Positions 24,278-33,493 are shown, counted from the stretch's first letter. The stretch is DNA of 64,000 bases from Bifidobacterium sp. ESL0728 (GCF_029392015.1 NZ_CP113925.1:1922001-1986000), one strand, 5' to 3'. The notes: a model not told the origin generated them from the sequence alone. Program-made: numbers and translations.

Positions 24278-24357
24278 GCTCACACTAACCCATGGTTACC
24301 AAAATATACTGTACATATTTCCAAGGTTTCTTTTTCTAACCATGGGTTGGTGCGAGC
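24278..24357. repeat. 21-base inverted repeat with 38-base loop
   Basis: Arms 24278-24298 and 24337-24357 pair over 21 positions with two mismatches that would both remain G-U pairs in RNA. The core TAACCCATGGTTA/TAACCATGGGTT includes an NcoI-like CCATGG. The near-perfect pairing with compensating differences suggests a selected RNA or DNA structure. The paired-arm layout resembles the repeats at 850-956, 5803-5905 and 10121-10272 with a longer loop. Confidence 0.6.
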
Positions 24358-24369
24358 GGCGAAACTCAA

Positions 24370-24407
24370 AAGGCTGTGGCCATCCATAACGGGATGGCCA
24401 CAGCCTT
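24370..24407 (-). terminator. Terminator of the copA gene
   Basis: Perfect 16-base arms AAGGCTGTGGCCATCC (24370-24385) and its complement (24392-24407), 6-base loop, followed on the minus strand by TTTTGAGTTT. It stands 24 bases after the copA stop. Confidence 0.88.
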
Positions 24408-24431
24408 GAAATTTCTCAAATTATCTCGACG

Positions 24432-24605
24432 TCACTTCGCGTACTTGGCGGGGTTGGCGGCGAAGGACTTGGCGCAGTTGTCGCTGCAGAAGTAATAGGT
24501 CTTGCCGTTGTATTCCTGGCTGCCGGCTGCAGTCTTCGGGTCGATCGTCATGCCGCAGACCGGGTCCTTGACGGTGCTGGCGCCGCCGCTCATATTCATA
24601 TCCAT
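24432..24605 (-). other. Possible internally initiated YHS metal-binding protein
   Basis: An in-frame ATG at 24605 with a strong GAAGGA site six to eight bases upstream would give a 57-residue protein: [10 protein letters not shown] followed by the whole YHS domain with cysteines in DPVCGM and FCSDNC. The frame is continuous with copA. YHS domains bind metal and may deliver or buffer copper. Whether this second start is used cannot be told from sequence. Confidence 0.5.
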
Positions 24606-27131
24606 GGTGGTTCCTTCTTTCGCTTTCGCAGGTTGGTTGTTGTGCGACGCATCGGAAGATGCGTCAACAGATTGAGTGGTCACCTTGTGGCCGTCGAATG
24701 ACAAGGTAGGAATGGAGGTTGAACTCGTCAAAGCCGATGAATCAACCGAAGCATGCGAGTCGGCTGAAACCGACGGGCGGTCCGAAGCCGATAAATGAGC
24801 GGAAGCCGACGGATGCGACGAAACTTGGGACACGCTTTCAGGCCCCGAAACGACGGAAGACGCGGCTTTCGAGGATTCACTTTCGTCTTGACCGGTTGCG
24901 CCCTTAAGTTCGACGTGACGCTCACGCAGCTTGAAGGCGAAGCGGCGCGGCTTGACTGCGGCCGGGTTAAAGCGGCGCAGACGGTTCGCGTTCAGCACCA
25001 CGGAAAGCGAAGAGAACGCCATCGCGGCGCCGGCGATCATCGGGTTCAGCATAATGTGCCAGATCGGATAGAGGATACCGGCGGCAATCGGGATGCCGAT
25101 GCCGTTGTAACCGAAGGCAAAACCGAGGTTCTGCTTGATGTTGCGCATGGCCGCACGCGAAAGGTCGATGGCGGTCACCAGGCCGGTGAGGCTGCCGGAG
25201 ACCAGCGTGATGTCCGAGGACTCAATGGCCACGTCCGTGCCGGTGCCGATGGCGAAGCCGACGTCAGCGGCCGCGAGCGCCGGGGCGTCGTTGATGCCGT
25301 CGCCGACCATGCCGACCATGTGCCCCTCGTTCTGCAAGCGCACGATTTCCTCGGCCTTGCGTTCCGGGCGTACGCCGGCGATGACGCGGTCCACGCCCAC
25401 TTCGTTGGCCATGGCGGAGGCGGTCGTCTTGTTGTCGCCGGTCAGCATGACCACCTGCAGCCCACGCTGACGTAGCGCGGCGATGGCCTTGGCCGAATCC
25501 GGCTTGACGGTGTCCGCCACCGCCAACACAGCGACCAACCTACCGTCGACAGCCGCCAGAATCGGCGTCTTTCCTTTTCTGGCATAGTTCGCGAATGTCG
25601 TTTTGATTTCTTTAGATACCGTGGTGGCGATATTGCGGTTTTTCATCAGTTCGGCATTGCCGACAACGACATTGTGTCCATCCACTTCGGCCACTACCCC
25701 GCTGCCCGGCATGGCCTCGAACGAGTCCGCCTTCGGCACTTTCAGCTTGCGCCGCTCAGCGCCTTTGACGATGGCCTGCGCGAGCGGATGCTCGGAAACC
25801 TGCTCGGCTCCGGCGATGAGGGACAGCAGATGCTCCCGTTGCTCTTGCACGTCTTTCGCATTACGGCCATTTGCGTCATCACGTCGACCAGCCTTGTCAT
25901 GCCCGGTTTTCTCCCCCTGTCCGTTTTCCGGCGTTGCCTCGCCCGCCCAGCCGATGTCGGTGAGTTCAGGCTTGCCCCTCGTAATCGTGCCGGTTTTGTC
26001 GAGCACGACGGTATCGACGTCACGGGCGGTCTGCAGGGCTTCGGCGGAACGGATGAGCACGCCGTAGCGTGCGGCCTTGCCGGTGGAAATCGTCACCGAA
26101 AGCGGGGTGGCGATACCCAACGCGCACGGGCAGGCGATGACCAGCACGGCCACAGCCGAAACCAGTCCGTAAAGCCCTTGCGGCGCCGGACCCAGCACCC
26201 ACCAAATCACGAAGGCCCAGATGGCAATCAAAATGACACCCGGCACGAAGTAGCCGGAAATCTTGTCAGCCAGCTTCTGGATAGGCGCTTTCGAGGTCTG
26301 GGCAGTACGCACCAGCTTGATGATCTGCGCGAGGACCGTGTCACGCCCGACTTTGGTGGCCCGATAGCTCAACGTTCCGTTGCCGTTGATGGTCGCGCCG
26401 GTCACCGTATCGCCGACGCCTTTGGCGACCGGGATGGATTCGCCGGTGATCATGGATTCGTCGATGGAGGTCTGTCCGGTGATCACCTTGCCGTCCACCG
26501 GCAGCTGCTCCCCTGGCTTGATGACGACGATATCGCCGACTTCGACCTGGTCGGCGTTGATGTCGAGTTCCTTGCCATCGCGCACGACATGAGCGGTTTT
26601 CGGCGTGAGGTTGATGAGCGCACGGATCGATTCGCCGGTGCCGAGGCGCGCATGGGCTTCGAGAAGCTGCCCCAGAAGCATCAGCGTGATGATGGTGCCG
26701 ACTGATTCGTAATACGGGTCGCGGGCGCTAGGTGGCAGAATTCCCGGTACGACCGTGACCACGACGCTATAGGTATAGGACGCGGCGGTTCCCAGCGCCA
26801 CCAACGAGTTCATTTCGGGAGCGCGGTGCGCGAGCGCCAGCCAGCCGGTGCGGTGAATCGGCCAGCCGGAATAGAACATGACCGGCGTGATGAAAACGAA
26901 CTCGACCCAAGGATTGGTGAAGAAATCGATGATGCCCATGGGGACGAACGCCTTCAACCACATGCGGAACATGGCGAATACGAAAATCGGAATCGTCAGC
27001 ACGGCAGCCACGATAAGCCGGCGGTCAAGCGCCTTGATCTCGGCTTTGCGCACCGCGTCCGGGTCGTCCTCCTGACTTTGCCCACTGCTTGCGACAGGCT
27101 GCGTCCCCGATTGCTCACTGACTTGACTCAT
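24432..27131 (-). CDS. copA: Copper-translocating P1B-type ATPase with C-terminal YHS domain
   Basis: 899 residues. It pumps Cu(I) out of the cytoplasm. Motifs: TGES actuator loop (229-232), CPC metal site in the membrane (334-336), phosphorylated Asp378 in DKTGT, MLTGDN and [10 protein letters not shown]. There is no N-terminal heavy-metal-binding domain; the protein begins with a short polar tail and the first helices. Instead a Ser-rich linker of about 90 residues leads to a YHS domain ([12 protein letters not shown]...[12 protein letters not shown]) at the C-terminus. Start 27131 is preferred for its GGAG; longer frames exist. Inside the linker, AAGAAGGAACCACC precedes an in-frame ATG at 24605, so a free YHS protein may also be made. 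Confidence 0.93.
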   Translation of the reverse strand: MSQVSEQSGTQPVASSGQSQEDDPDAVRKAEIKALDRRLIVAAVLTIPIFVFAMFRMWLKAFVPMGIIDFFTNPWVEFVFITPVMFYSGWPIHRTGWLALAHRAPEMNSLVALGTAASYTYSVVVTVVPGILPPSARDPYYESVGTIITLMLLGQLLEAHARLGTGESIRALINLTPKTAHVVRDGKELDINADQVEVGDIVVIKPGEQLPVDGKVITGQTSIDESMITGESIPVAKGVGDTVTGATINGNGTLSYRATKVGRDTVLAQIIKLVRTAQTSKAPIQKLADKISGYFVPGVILIAIWAFVIWWVLGPAPQGLYGLVSAVAVLVIACPCALGIATPLSVTISTGKAARYGVLIRSAEALQTARDVDTVVLDKTGTITRGKPELTDIGWAGEATPENGQGEKTGHDKAGRRDDANGRNAKDVQEQREHLLSLIAGAEQVSEHPLAQAIVKGAERRKLKVPKADSFEAMPGSGVVAEVDGHNVVVGNAELMKNRNIATTVSKEIKTTFANYARKGKTPILAAVDGRLVAVLAVADTVKPDSAKAIAALRQRGLQVVMLTGDNKTTASAMANEVGVDRVIAGVRPERKAEEIVRLQNEGHMVGMVGDGINDAPALAAADVGFAIGTGTDVAIESSDITLVSGSLTGLVTAIDLSRAAMRNIKQNLGFAFGYNGIGIPIAAGILYPIWHIMLNPMIAGAAMAFSSLSVVLNANRLRRFNPAAVKPRRFAFKLRERHVELKGATGQDESESSKAASSVVSGPESVSQVSSHPSASAHLSASDRPSVSADSHASVDSSALTSSTSIPTLSFDGHKVTTQSVDASSDASHNNQPAKAKEGTTMDMNMSGGASTVKDPVCGMTIDPKTAAGSQEYNGKTYYFCSDNCAKSFAANPAKYAK

Positions 27132-27293
27132 TGGTTGCTCCGTATCATTCCCGCGCCGTTCGCCGTTTTCAACTTGTTTGTTTCGGACTTCGTTTTTGAA
27201 CCCCGTCGAATAGGATCCAGTCATTTGCCCATCCAACGTTTTGTGTTTACCGGAATTATCAATATATATGATAATTTATTAGATTCAATGAAC

Positions 27294-27686
27294 TCAGCCC
27301 TTGTTCTTTCCACCCTTCGGCAGCACATGCACGATGCCGTGCAGCATGTTCATGCCACAGGCGTAGGGCAAATCACCGGGTTTTTGCGGTGTGAATTCGA
27401 CGTTGGTGGTCTTGAAGGGCGGCAAGGTCTGGTCGATGCCAAGGTCGCCGAAAATGACATGCGACGAGCATTCGCCATCCTCCTGCCGGTCGAATTGCAG
27501 ACGGACCGGAGAGCCCGCCTCCACGTCGATTTCAGCTGGCGTATAGCCGCCTTTAACTACGATATGCGCCGTCTGAACAGCGCCTTCACGGCTGGCTTGT
27601 GCCGCCTTCCGAGGCGCGAAGAAGTACCAGATAATGGCGACGCTCACCAAGAGTGCCACCAGAATCACCACGATGTTGCCAACCAT
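27294..27686 (-). CDS. Membrane-anchored cupredoxin-like copper-binding protein
   Basis: 130 residues: one N-terminal membrane helix (NIVVILVALLVSVAIIWYFF), then a cupredoxin-1 domain (VVKGGYTPAEIDVEAGSPVRL). Likely copper ligands are the Cys and His of GECSSHV and the Cys, Met and His of YACGMNMLHG. It faces the outside and probably binds or passes copper to or from the CopA pump. It is the first gene of the copper operon, 162 bases before copA and divergent from csoR. The start at 27686 has GGGGGAAC upstream; a TTG at 27698 is the alternative. Confidence 0.85.
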   Translation of the reverse strand: MVGNIVVILVALLVSVAIIWYFFAPRKAAQASREGAVQTAHIVVKGGYTPAEIDVEAGSPVRLQFDRQEDGECSSHVIFGDLGIDQTLPPFKTTNVEFTPQKPGDLPYACGMNMLHGIVHVLPKGGKNKG

Positions 27687-27760
27687 GTTCCCCCGCAATC
27701 CGCCGCTGGAATCCCTTCCGACAGCTTCGATGCATCCATTCGCTATAGCTGAAACTCAGC

Positions 27761-27777
27761 ATACCCCCCTAGGGTAT
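27761..27777. promoter_or_regulatory. CsoR-type copper operator
   Basis: ATACCCCCCTAGGGTAT is a 17-base dyad (ATACCC / GGGTAT arms, CCCTAGGG core) lying between the divergent cupredoxin gene and csoR. It matches the G/C-tract dyads bound by apo-CsoR proteins and overlaps the likely promoter (TATACTG right after it). Confidence 0.8.
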
Positions 27778-27855
27778 ATACTGTCAATAATTCAGCTCAG
27801 CATCGCAACGAATAAGACACGAAAGCGATACTTGCCCGTCAGAAGGGAAACGACG

Positions 27856-28245
27856 ATGGAAAATCACGCACCACACAACAACGGGAATACTGTCAAGTCA
27901 GCAAGCGACGACGAAAAAAACGCCAGGCCGGCGGCCAACAGTGAGACCTGCGAAAACTGCGGCAACGTCGGGTACGTCCACGACAAAAAGAAACTGGTCA
28001 CCCGCCTGCGTCGCATCGAGGGGCAGATACGGGCAATCACCGCGATGGTGGAGAACGACACCTACTGCATCGACATCCTGACCCAGATCGCCGCGTCCAA
28101 CAGCGCCTTGAAATCCGTAGCACTTCTGCTGCTCGGCGACCATCTCAACAGCTGTGTGGCGACGGCCGCAGCGAAAGGCGGGCCGGTCGCCGACGAGAAA
28201 ATGGACGAGGCCATCGCCGCCATTACACGTTTGGTAAAGTCGTAG
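27856..28245 (+). CDS. csoR: Copper-sensing repressor CsoR
   Basis: 129 residues of the CsoR/RcnR family. The Cu(I) ligands are Cys71, His96 and Cys100 with exactly the spacing of the Mycobacterium tuberculosis Cys36/His61/Cys65 site. RLRRIEGQIRAI is the typical first helix of the DNA-binding face. An N-terminal tail of about 40 residues carries an extra CENC pair, not usual in the family. Start 27856 is preceded by AAGGGA. It is divergent from the copper operon with a matching operator between, and it is expected to repress the cupredoxin-copA genes until Cu(I) binds. Confidence 0.93.
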   Translation: MENHAPHNNGNTVKSASDDEKNARPAANSETCENCGNVGYVHDKKKLVTRLRRIEGQIRAITAMVENDTYCIDILTQIAASNSALKSVALLLLGDHLNSCVATAAAKGGPVADEKMDEAIAAITRLVKS

Positions 28246-28262
28246 TTTCAACAACATAAAAT

Positions 28263-28297
28263 GTCCTGATTCCTCCATCAGGTAAAGGAATCAGGAC
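28263..28297 (+). terminator. Terminator of csoR
   Basis: Exact 12-base arms GTCCTGATTCCT (28263-28274) and AGGAATCAGGAC (28286-28297), 11-base loop, then a T-rich stretch. It begins 18 bases after the csoR stop. Confidence 0.85.
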
Positions 28298-28385
28298 ACG
28301 TTGTTATTTAAACCTGCCAGCGCCTGCCGGCCGGCCAAGCGGTTCCGCCGAAACGAAACCTGCATTCACGCAACAGCGGAAACAC

Positions 28386-29831
28386 TCATTTCTTGCTGTC
28401 TGCGCGGGAGTGGCTGTAGATCATCTTCATCGAGCAGACGAAGATAATCAGCGCGCCGAAGATGACCAGACCGCCGATGATGAACACATTGGCGTACGAG
28501 GATGCAGCGCCCGCAGGAGTTCCCGCGATGCTGCCACCGCCCATGGAGGTCTTGGCCATCATCTGGCCGAAGAGCGCCACACCGATGGAACCGGTGATGG
28601 CCTGGATCAGATCGTTGAAGCCGAGCGCACGTCCGGATTCCTCGGGTTCCACCGTCAGCGTCGCGGTATCGACGATCGGCTGGTAGAAGAAGGAGGTTCC
28701 GAAGTAGTAGAGGCACGGCGCCACGGCGAGCGCCCAGATCTTGCCGGCCGGAATCAGGAACGCGATGGCGATCAGGCCGGTGCCCATGCAGGCGAGGGCG
28801 AGAATGATCGAGGCCTTGCGGCCGATGCGCTGGATGATCGGACCTGCGGCGAAGCCCATGATGGCGGCCAAAATGATCGACCAGACCAGCAGGTTGGAGA
28901 CCTTGGAGGAGTCGATGCCGTAGACGTTGAGGCCGATGTTGTTGACGCCGGCGTTCAGGGTGTAGCTGAAGAAGTAGCCGACGAAGATGACGGTCATGGT
29001 CACGGCGAAGGCCGGGTTGGTGAGCATCTTGGGGGTGATGAACGGCTTCTTGGCCTTGTTGATGTAGATCACGAACGCCACGAGCGTCAAGATGCAGGCA
29101 ATGCCCCAACCCCAGTTCATATCGGTGAAGAACATGGTCACCGCGCCTGCGAAGAGGCCGATGAGCGTGAAGCCGACACCGTCGATGTGGGCACCCTTCG
29201 CGTGCTGGTCAGGAAGGTTCTTGGCCAGGGCGGGAAGGAAGAGGACCGCGACGATGCCGATGCCGAAGAGCCAACGCCAATCGATAAGGGTCATGTAGCC
29301 GGCGAGGAAGACGCCCAGCGCGGCGGCGATGCGGAAAACGGCCACGAAGACGCCGTACCAGATCACGCGCTTGCGCTTTTCGACGTACTTGGAGACCAGC
29401 ACCAGGAAGATGGAGCCGGAGACCTGCCAGCCGATGGACTGCAGGACGCGGGCCGCGATGACGATCCAGATGCTGTAGGTACCGAAGCAACCCAAAATCG
29501 AACCCAGAATGAAGACGATGGTGCCTGCGCAGACCATCTTCTTCAGGGACACGAAGTCGCCCAACGAACCGTAGATCACGCAGACGATGCCCAGCACAAT
29601 GCCCGGGATCGAGGTGATCAGCGGTGCCAGACCCGGCTGGCCCAGCTGCTTGCCGATGTTGACATAGATCATGCCGAACGCCTGCTGCTGCAGCACGCCC
29701 AAAGTGAAGAGGGCGAGGATAATCGGGATGGCGACCTTGGCCATCTTATTCATTTTCTCGAACTCCGGGGTCCCCTCCTCAGGAACCGGTATCCCGTTGC
29801 TCTGATCTTCTTTGACTGCTGTTTCAGTCAT
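28386..29831 (-). CDS. MFS transporter at the end of the nucleoside operon
   Basis: 481 residues with about 14 helices in a DHA2-like arrangement (GDFVSLKKMVCAGTIVFILGS in loop 2-3; FNDLIQAITGSIGVALFGQMM late). GGAAAG lies six bases before the ATG. It follows the nucleoside hydrolase gene after 33 bases, so it is probably the last gene of the six-gene unit. Plausible cargo is a nucleobase or nucleoside left after hydrolysis, but DHA2 relatives are mostly drug:H+ antiporters, and the sequence alone does not settle this. Confidence 0.86.
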   Translation of the reverse strand: MTETAVKEDQSNGIPVPEEGTPEFEKMNKMAKVAIPIILALFTLGVLQQQAFGMIYVNIGKQLGQPGLAPLITSIPGIVLGIVCVIYGSLGDFVSLKKMVCAGTIVFILGSILGCFGTYSIWIVIAARVLQSIGWQVSGSIFLVLVSKYVEKRKRVIWYGVFVAVFRIAAALGVFLAGYMTLIDWRWLFGIGIVAVLFLPALAKNLPDQHAKGAHIDGVGFTLIGLFAGAVTMFFTDMNWGWGIACILTLVAFVIYINKAKKPFITPKMLTNPAFAVTMTVIFVGYFFSYTLNAGVNNIGLNVYGIDSSKVSNLLVWSIILAAIMGFAAGPIIQRIGRKASIILALACMGTGLIAIAFLIPAGKIWALAVAPCLYYFGTSFFYQPIVDTATLTVEPEESGRALGFNDLIQAITGSIGVALFGQMMAKTSMGGGSIAGTPAGAASSYANVFIIGGLVIFGALIIFVCSMKMIYSHSRADSKK

Positions 29832-29864
29832 GTACTTTCCTTTCCCTTCGAAAAGTATTTTTGT

Positions 29865-30806
29865 TTATTTTTGTTCGCGTTCAACGGATGCGATCCGCCC
29901 AACGAAACGTTTGCGGAACCGCTGAACGTCGACGTCCACACACACGGTGACGTTGCGGTTGCTGCTGATGATGCCGTCGAAGTCGACCACGGTGGCACCA
30001 AGGGTCAGAGGACTGGAAATCTCCACGTCCACGAATGCGTCGCGCATGGTGAACATGTCGGGTTCTACCATGGCCAGGGCGGCGGAAGGGTCATACATCT
30101 TGATGCCGTTTTCGATGTGGCCGCCGTCATAGGAACGGAACAGCGCACCGATCATCACGCCGACTTCGCCGGTGGATTCCATGCGTTCCAGATCGTCGAC
30201 GACAAGGTGCGCCTTGCGCCCGATATCAAGCCCCACCATGGTGATGGGCAGGCCGGAACGGAAGACCATTTTCGCGGCTTCCGGATCCACCGAAATATTG
30301 AACTCGCCGTAGACGCCGATGTTGCCTCGGCTGGTCGAGCCTCCCATCATCACAATGCGCTCGACGTGCTCCTTGACTTCCGGGAACGTAGCGAACAGCA
30401 GCGCGATATTGGTCAGCGGGCCCAGCGTGAGGATGGTGACCGGCTCTGTGCTTTCCATCAGCACGCGACGCTCTTCCAAAACCGCGTTGTTGGCGGTCAG
30501 CAGCGTGGTGTCGGGTTCGGGGAAATCGAACATGCCCATGCCGCCCTTGCCGTGCGCTTCGGTGGCGAAGCGGTTCTCGCGCATCAAAGGCGCCACGGCA
30601 CCCTTGGCGACGGGAATCCTGCGGCCGAGGAAGGTCAACAGTTTCAACGCGTTGTTGGTGGTGTGTCCGATGCCGACATTGCCCGAAACCGAGGCGATGA
30701 GCTTGATGTCGACGCTGGGCTCGTCCACCAGAAGGGTGATGGCGGCGGCGTCGTCGATACCGGGGTCGGTATCGATGATCAATGGTTTTGGTTTTTGGGT
30801 ATTCAT
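29865..30806 (-). CDS. Inosine/uridine-preferring nucleoside hydrolase
   Basis: 313 residues. It splits ribonucleosides into base and ribose. The calcium-binding signature DTDPGIDDA at 12-20 is complete, and GNVGIGHTTNNAL, NISVDPEAA and the late MYDPSAAL (catalytic-site Asp/His region in most relatives) are present. RihA/RihB/RihC subtype cannot be fixed by eye. It is placed three bases behind the ribokinase gene, so the released ribose would be phosphorylated by the co-expressed kinase. Confidence 0.95.
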   Translation of the reverse strand: MNTQKPKPLIIDTDPGIDDAAAITLLVDEPSVDIKLIASVSGNVGIGHTTNNALKLLTFLGRRIPVAKGAVAPLMRENRFATEAHGKGGMGMFDFPEPDTTLLTANNAVLEERRVLMESTEPVTILTLGPLTNIALLFATFPEVKEHVERIVMMGGSTSRGNIGVYGEFNISVDPEAAKMVFRSGLPITMVGLDIGRKAHLVVDDLERMESTGEVGVMIGALFRSYDGGHIENGIKMYDPSAALAMVEPDMFTMRDAFVDVEISSPLTLGATVVDFDGIISSNRNVTVCVDVDVQRFRKRFVGRIASVEREQK

Positions 30807-30809
30807 CTG

Positions 30810-31730
30810 TTATTCCTCCGTTGAAATAATCGTTGACGTTTCCAAATTGTCGACCTCGTCGGCCAACGGTATCGAAGGGGCCGCGCCTTGGCGCGAAACC
30901 GCAATCGCCGCGGCTTTCGAGGCCCTTTCAAGGCTTGTGGCGATGTCCTTGCCGACCACCATATTGGCCAGGACGTAGCCGGTGAAGGTATCGCCTGCGG
31001 CGGTGGTATCGACCACCGGCACGCGGTAGGCAGGCTGACGGACGCGTTGCGTTCCCTTTGCGTAACCTGAGCCCCAGGAACCTGAGGTGAGAATGGTGGC
31101 GGCGCCAGGGAATTTCTCGCACATCGCGTCCAGCAGGATTTCCGGCGTACCGGACTTGCCGGTGATCGCCTCGGCCTCGCCGCCGTTGAGGATGAAGCAA
31201 TCGACCAGGCTCAGATCGACCTCATCCAAGAGCTCGTCGGCCGGCGAGGGATTCATGGCCACCTTCATGCCGCGCTGATGCGCCTGTTCGACGATATAGC
31301 CCAGGAGGTTGGTCTCGTTCTGCACGAGCAGCCAGTCCTCCTTGCCGAATTTCTGGAGCACCTCGTCGACGAAATCCTTGGTGAGGGCACGGTTGGCGCC
31401 GCTATACAGGACGATGCAATTGTCGCCATCGTGATTGCGTTGGACAATCGCGTTGCCGGTACGCTCCTCGTCGCAAATCTTCACATCCGTCGTATCCACA
31501 CCGGCCTCGTCAAGCAGGTCGCGCAGGGACACTCCGTCCTTGCCGATCAGCCCGGCGTGACAAATCGACGCGCCGGCCTTGCCTGCAGCAATGGACTGGT
31601 TGAGCCCCTTGCCGCCCGGGTACTGGTTCAGGCCGCTTGAAGTGATCGTCTGTCCTTTGGTGACGAAATCGACGACATCATAGACAAAATCGATGTTCAA
31701 TGAACCGAAATTCAGAATTTTCATTGACAT
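30810..31730 (-). CDS. rbsK: Ribokinase-family sugar kinase
   Basis: 306 residues of PfkB/ribokinase type: NFGSLNIDFVYDV at the start, PGGKGLNQSIAAGKAG (38-53), NPSPA, NGGEAEAITG and the catalytic loop DTTAAGDTFTGYVLA with the conserved Asp. It would convert ribose to ribose 5-phosphate. AGGGGA lies just before the ATG at 31730. Its place between an ECF-type importer and a nucleoside hydrolase makes ribose the obvious substrate; other pentoses or nucleosides are possible for the family. Confidence 0.93.
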   Translation of the reverse strand: MSMKILNFGSLNIDFVYDVVDFVTKGQTITSSGLNQYPGGKGLNQSIAAGKAGASICHAGLIGKDGVSLRDLLDEAGVDTTDVKICDEERTGNAIVQRNHDGDNCIVLYSGANRALTKDFVDEVLQKFGKEDWLLVQNETNLLGYIVEQAHQRGMKVAMNPSPADELLDEVDLSLVDCFILNGGEAEAITGKSGTPEILLDAMCEKFPGAATILTSGSWGSGYAKGTQRVRQPAYRVPVVDTTAAGDTFTGYVLANMVVGKDIATSLERASKAAAIAVSRQGAAPSIPLADEVDNLETSTIISTEE

Positions 31731-31820
31731 TCATTCCCCTTGTTTTTTCTTTGGGTCATGGTTGATTGCCCGCCATGGCCGACTCTTTCATGTTGGATAT
31801 TGTTGATTTCTGATTGTTTT

Positions 31821-32645
31821 TCAAGACCTGTATTCCGAACCCGAACGTGCGCCCTCAATCGCATCGACGAATTGCGGAACCGTGAAGACGGTTTCCTTGA
31901 GCCCGACACCTTGCGCCACTCTGGTGATGGGAGGCGGGGTAACGTAGGACTTACGTAATACATCTACCTGCGAAAACACCTCTGCCGGCGTGCCATCGAC
32001 GAGCACCTCGCCTTGGCACATCACGACGACGCGGTCGAAGTTGGAGACGACGAATTTCATATCGTGGCTGATGGCGATGCACAGCTTGCCCTCATGCTTG
32101 AGCTCGGCGATCAGTTCGTGCAACCGGGCATCCCCCGCGTAATCCTGCCCGCAGGTCGGTTCGTCGAAAACCACGGCGTCCGGGTCCATCATGATGACCG
32201 CCCCGATGCCGCAGAATTTCTTCTCTGTCGGGCTCAGATCGGCGGGATGGACGTCCAGTTTGTCTTGCAGACCGGTCAATGCCGCGACCTTTTCGATCCG
32301 ATAGTCGATGGTGGCCTCGTCCACGCCGATGTTCCGGGGGCCGAACGCGAACTCCTCACGCACGGTTTCCAGAAACAGCTGGTCGTCGGGATTCTGAAAC
32401 ACATAGCCCACACGCTTCGACCACTGCGCGGTGGTACGCTCCGAAATCTCGGTTCCATCAATCTGCAAGGAACCGGCCGTGGGTCGTAGAATCCCGTTGA
32501 GCTGCTTGGCCAGCGTCGTCTTCCCTGCGCCGTTCTGTCCGACGATGGCCACCGACTGATCGCCTTCAAAGCACAGGTTGATACTATGCAGCGCCTGATG
32601 ACCGGACTGGTAACTATAGCCCACGTCGCGCAATTCGATCTTCAT
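31821..32645 (-). CDS. ECF transporter ATPase with degenerate signature motif
   Basis: 274 residues. Walker A GQNGAGKTT (37-45), Q-loop YVFQNPDDQLF typical of ECF ATPases, Walker B AVVFDEPTCGQD and switch ISHD are intact. The signature motif, LSGGQ in almost all ABC ATPases, reads LSPTEKK here. This implies that in the EcfA heterodimer one of the two ATP sites is non-standard. The start ATG overlaps the stop of the other ATPase gene (ATGA). It is followed after 90 bases by the ribokinase gene. Confidence 0.93.
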   Translation of the reverse strand: MKIELRDVGYSYQSGHQALHSINLCFEGDQSVAIVGQNGAGKTTLAKQLNGILRPTAGSLQIDGTEISERTTAQWSKRVGYVFQNPDDQLFLETVREEFAFGPRNIGVDEATIDYRIEKVAALTGLQDKLDVHPADLSPTEKKFCGIGAVIMMDPDAVVFDEPTCGQDYAGDARLHELIAELKHEGKLCIAISHDMKFVVSNFDRVVVMCQGEVLVDGTPAEVFSQVDVLRKSYVTPPPITRVAQGVGLKETVFTVPQFVDAIEGARSGSEYRS

Positions 32646-33493
32646 CGCCGAAGCACCTCCTCGGCCATCGCCAAACTTTCGTCGTAGGTGATCGCCAGCT
32701 TTCCGTCGCCCAAACCATATCGGTCAAGGCCTTTCGACAGCTTTACGTAATCGGGAGCATCGATGCCGTAACACTGAAGATCGGGAACCGAGAATATTTC
32801 CCGGGGGCTTCCGACAAGCCTTACCTGACCCTGATCCATCACCACGACGGTATCGGCATATTTCGCGACCCGTTCCATATCGTGATCGACCATAATGACG
32901 GTGACCCCGGAGGCGTTGAGCTGCTTGACGATATCGAAGATCTCCGAGGCGCCGAGCGGATCGAGTTGCGTCGTGCACTCGTCAAGGACGAGAATGTTGG
33001 GCTCCAGAATGAACGTGGAACCGAACGCGACGCGCTGCACCTGCCCGCCGGAAAGCTCAAGCGGGTCACGATCGAGCAAGTTTTCGATGTGCATCAACTG
33101 CGAAACCAATTTGACTCGGCGACGCATTTCCTCGCGGGAGACACCCCGGTTACCCAACCCATAAGCCAGTTCCTCGGCGACGGTTCCCGACGCGTAGGTC
33201 AGCTGATTGAAGGGATTCTGGAAGACGAGGCCGATATAGTTCGACAGGTCCGCCACACTGGCGTCGTCCGTATCCACGCCGTTGATGCGTACGCCACCCT
33301 TGCTTTTACCGGTGAAATAATGCGGGATAAGCCCGACCAACGCGTTGCACAGCGTGGTTTTGCCCGCACCGTTGGCTCCGACGATGCACAGGAACTCCCC
33401 TTCATACACGGTGAAATTCACATCCCTGATCGCAGGAGCTTTGGCATCTTGATAAGTGAATGAAAAATGTTCGACTTCAACAACAGGTTTCAT
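32642..33493 (-). CDS. ECF transporter ATPase with normal signature
   Basis: 283 residues. Walker A GANGAGKTT, Q-loop LVFQNPFNQLTY, signature LSGGQVQR, Walker B ILVLDECTTQLDP (Cys in place of the usual Pro after the glutamate) and switch VDHD. It pairs with the second ATPase to drive the EcfT coupling protein. GGAGG sits seven bases before the ATG at 33493, which overlaps the stop of the upstream EcfS-EcfT gene (ATGA). Tight overlaps on both sides show the three genes are one transport unit. Confidence 0.94.
   Translation of the reverse strand: MKPVVEVEHFSFTYQDAKAPAIRDVNFTVYEGEFLCIVGANGAGKTTLCNALVGLIPHYFTGKSKGGVRINGVDTDDASVADLSNYIGLVFQNPFNQLTYASGTVAEELAYGLGNRGVSREEMRRRVKLVSQLMHIENLLDRDPLELSGGQVQRVAFGSTFILEPNILVLDECTTQLDPLGASEIFDIVKQLNASGVTVIMVDHDMERVAKYADTVVVMDQGQVRLVGSPREIFSVPDLQCYGIDAPDYVKLSKGLDRYGLGDGKLAITYDESLAMAEEVLRR

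Larger units (their letters stand above)
23830..24431. other. Long AT-rich gap upstream of chdC
   Basis: 602 bases with no gene. On the chdC side it should hold the cluster promoter; a GTTATAATAAC dyad at 24101-24111 and a GACTT-ctc-AAGTC dyad at 24125-24137 are candidate control sites. It also holds the hairpin at 24168-24201, the inverted repeat at 24278-24357 and the copA terminator at 24370-24407. Confidence 0.5.

Noticed and set aside
28410-30824. An 804-codon plus-strand open frame opposite the MFS and nucleoside hydrolase genes
   Set aside because: His/Asp/Glu/Gly-rich antisense reading typical of high-GC shadows; it spans two real genes with clear family motifs.
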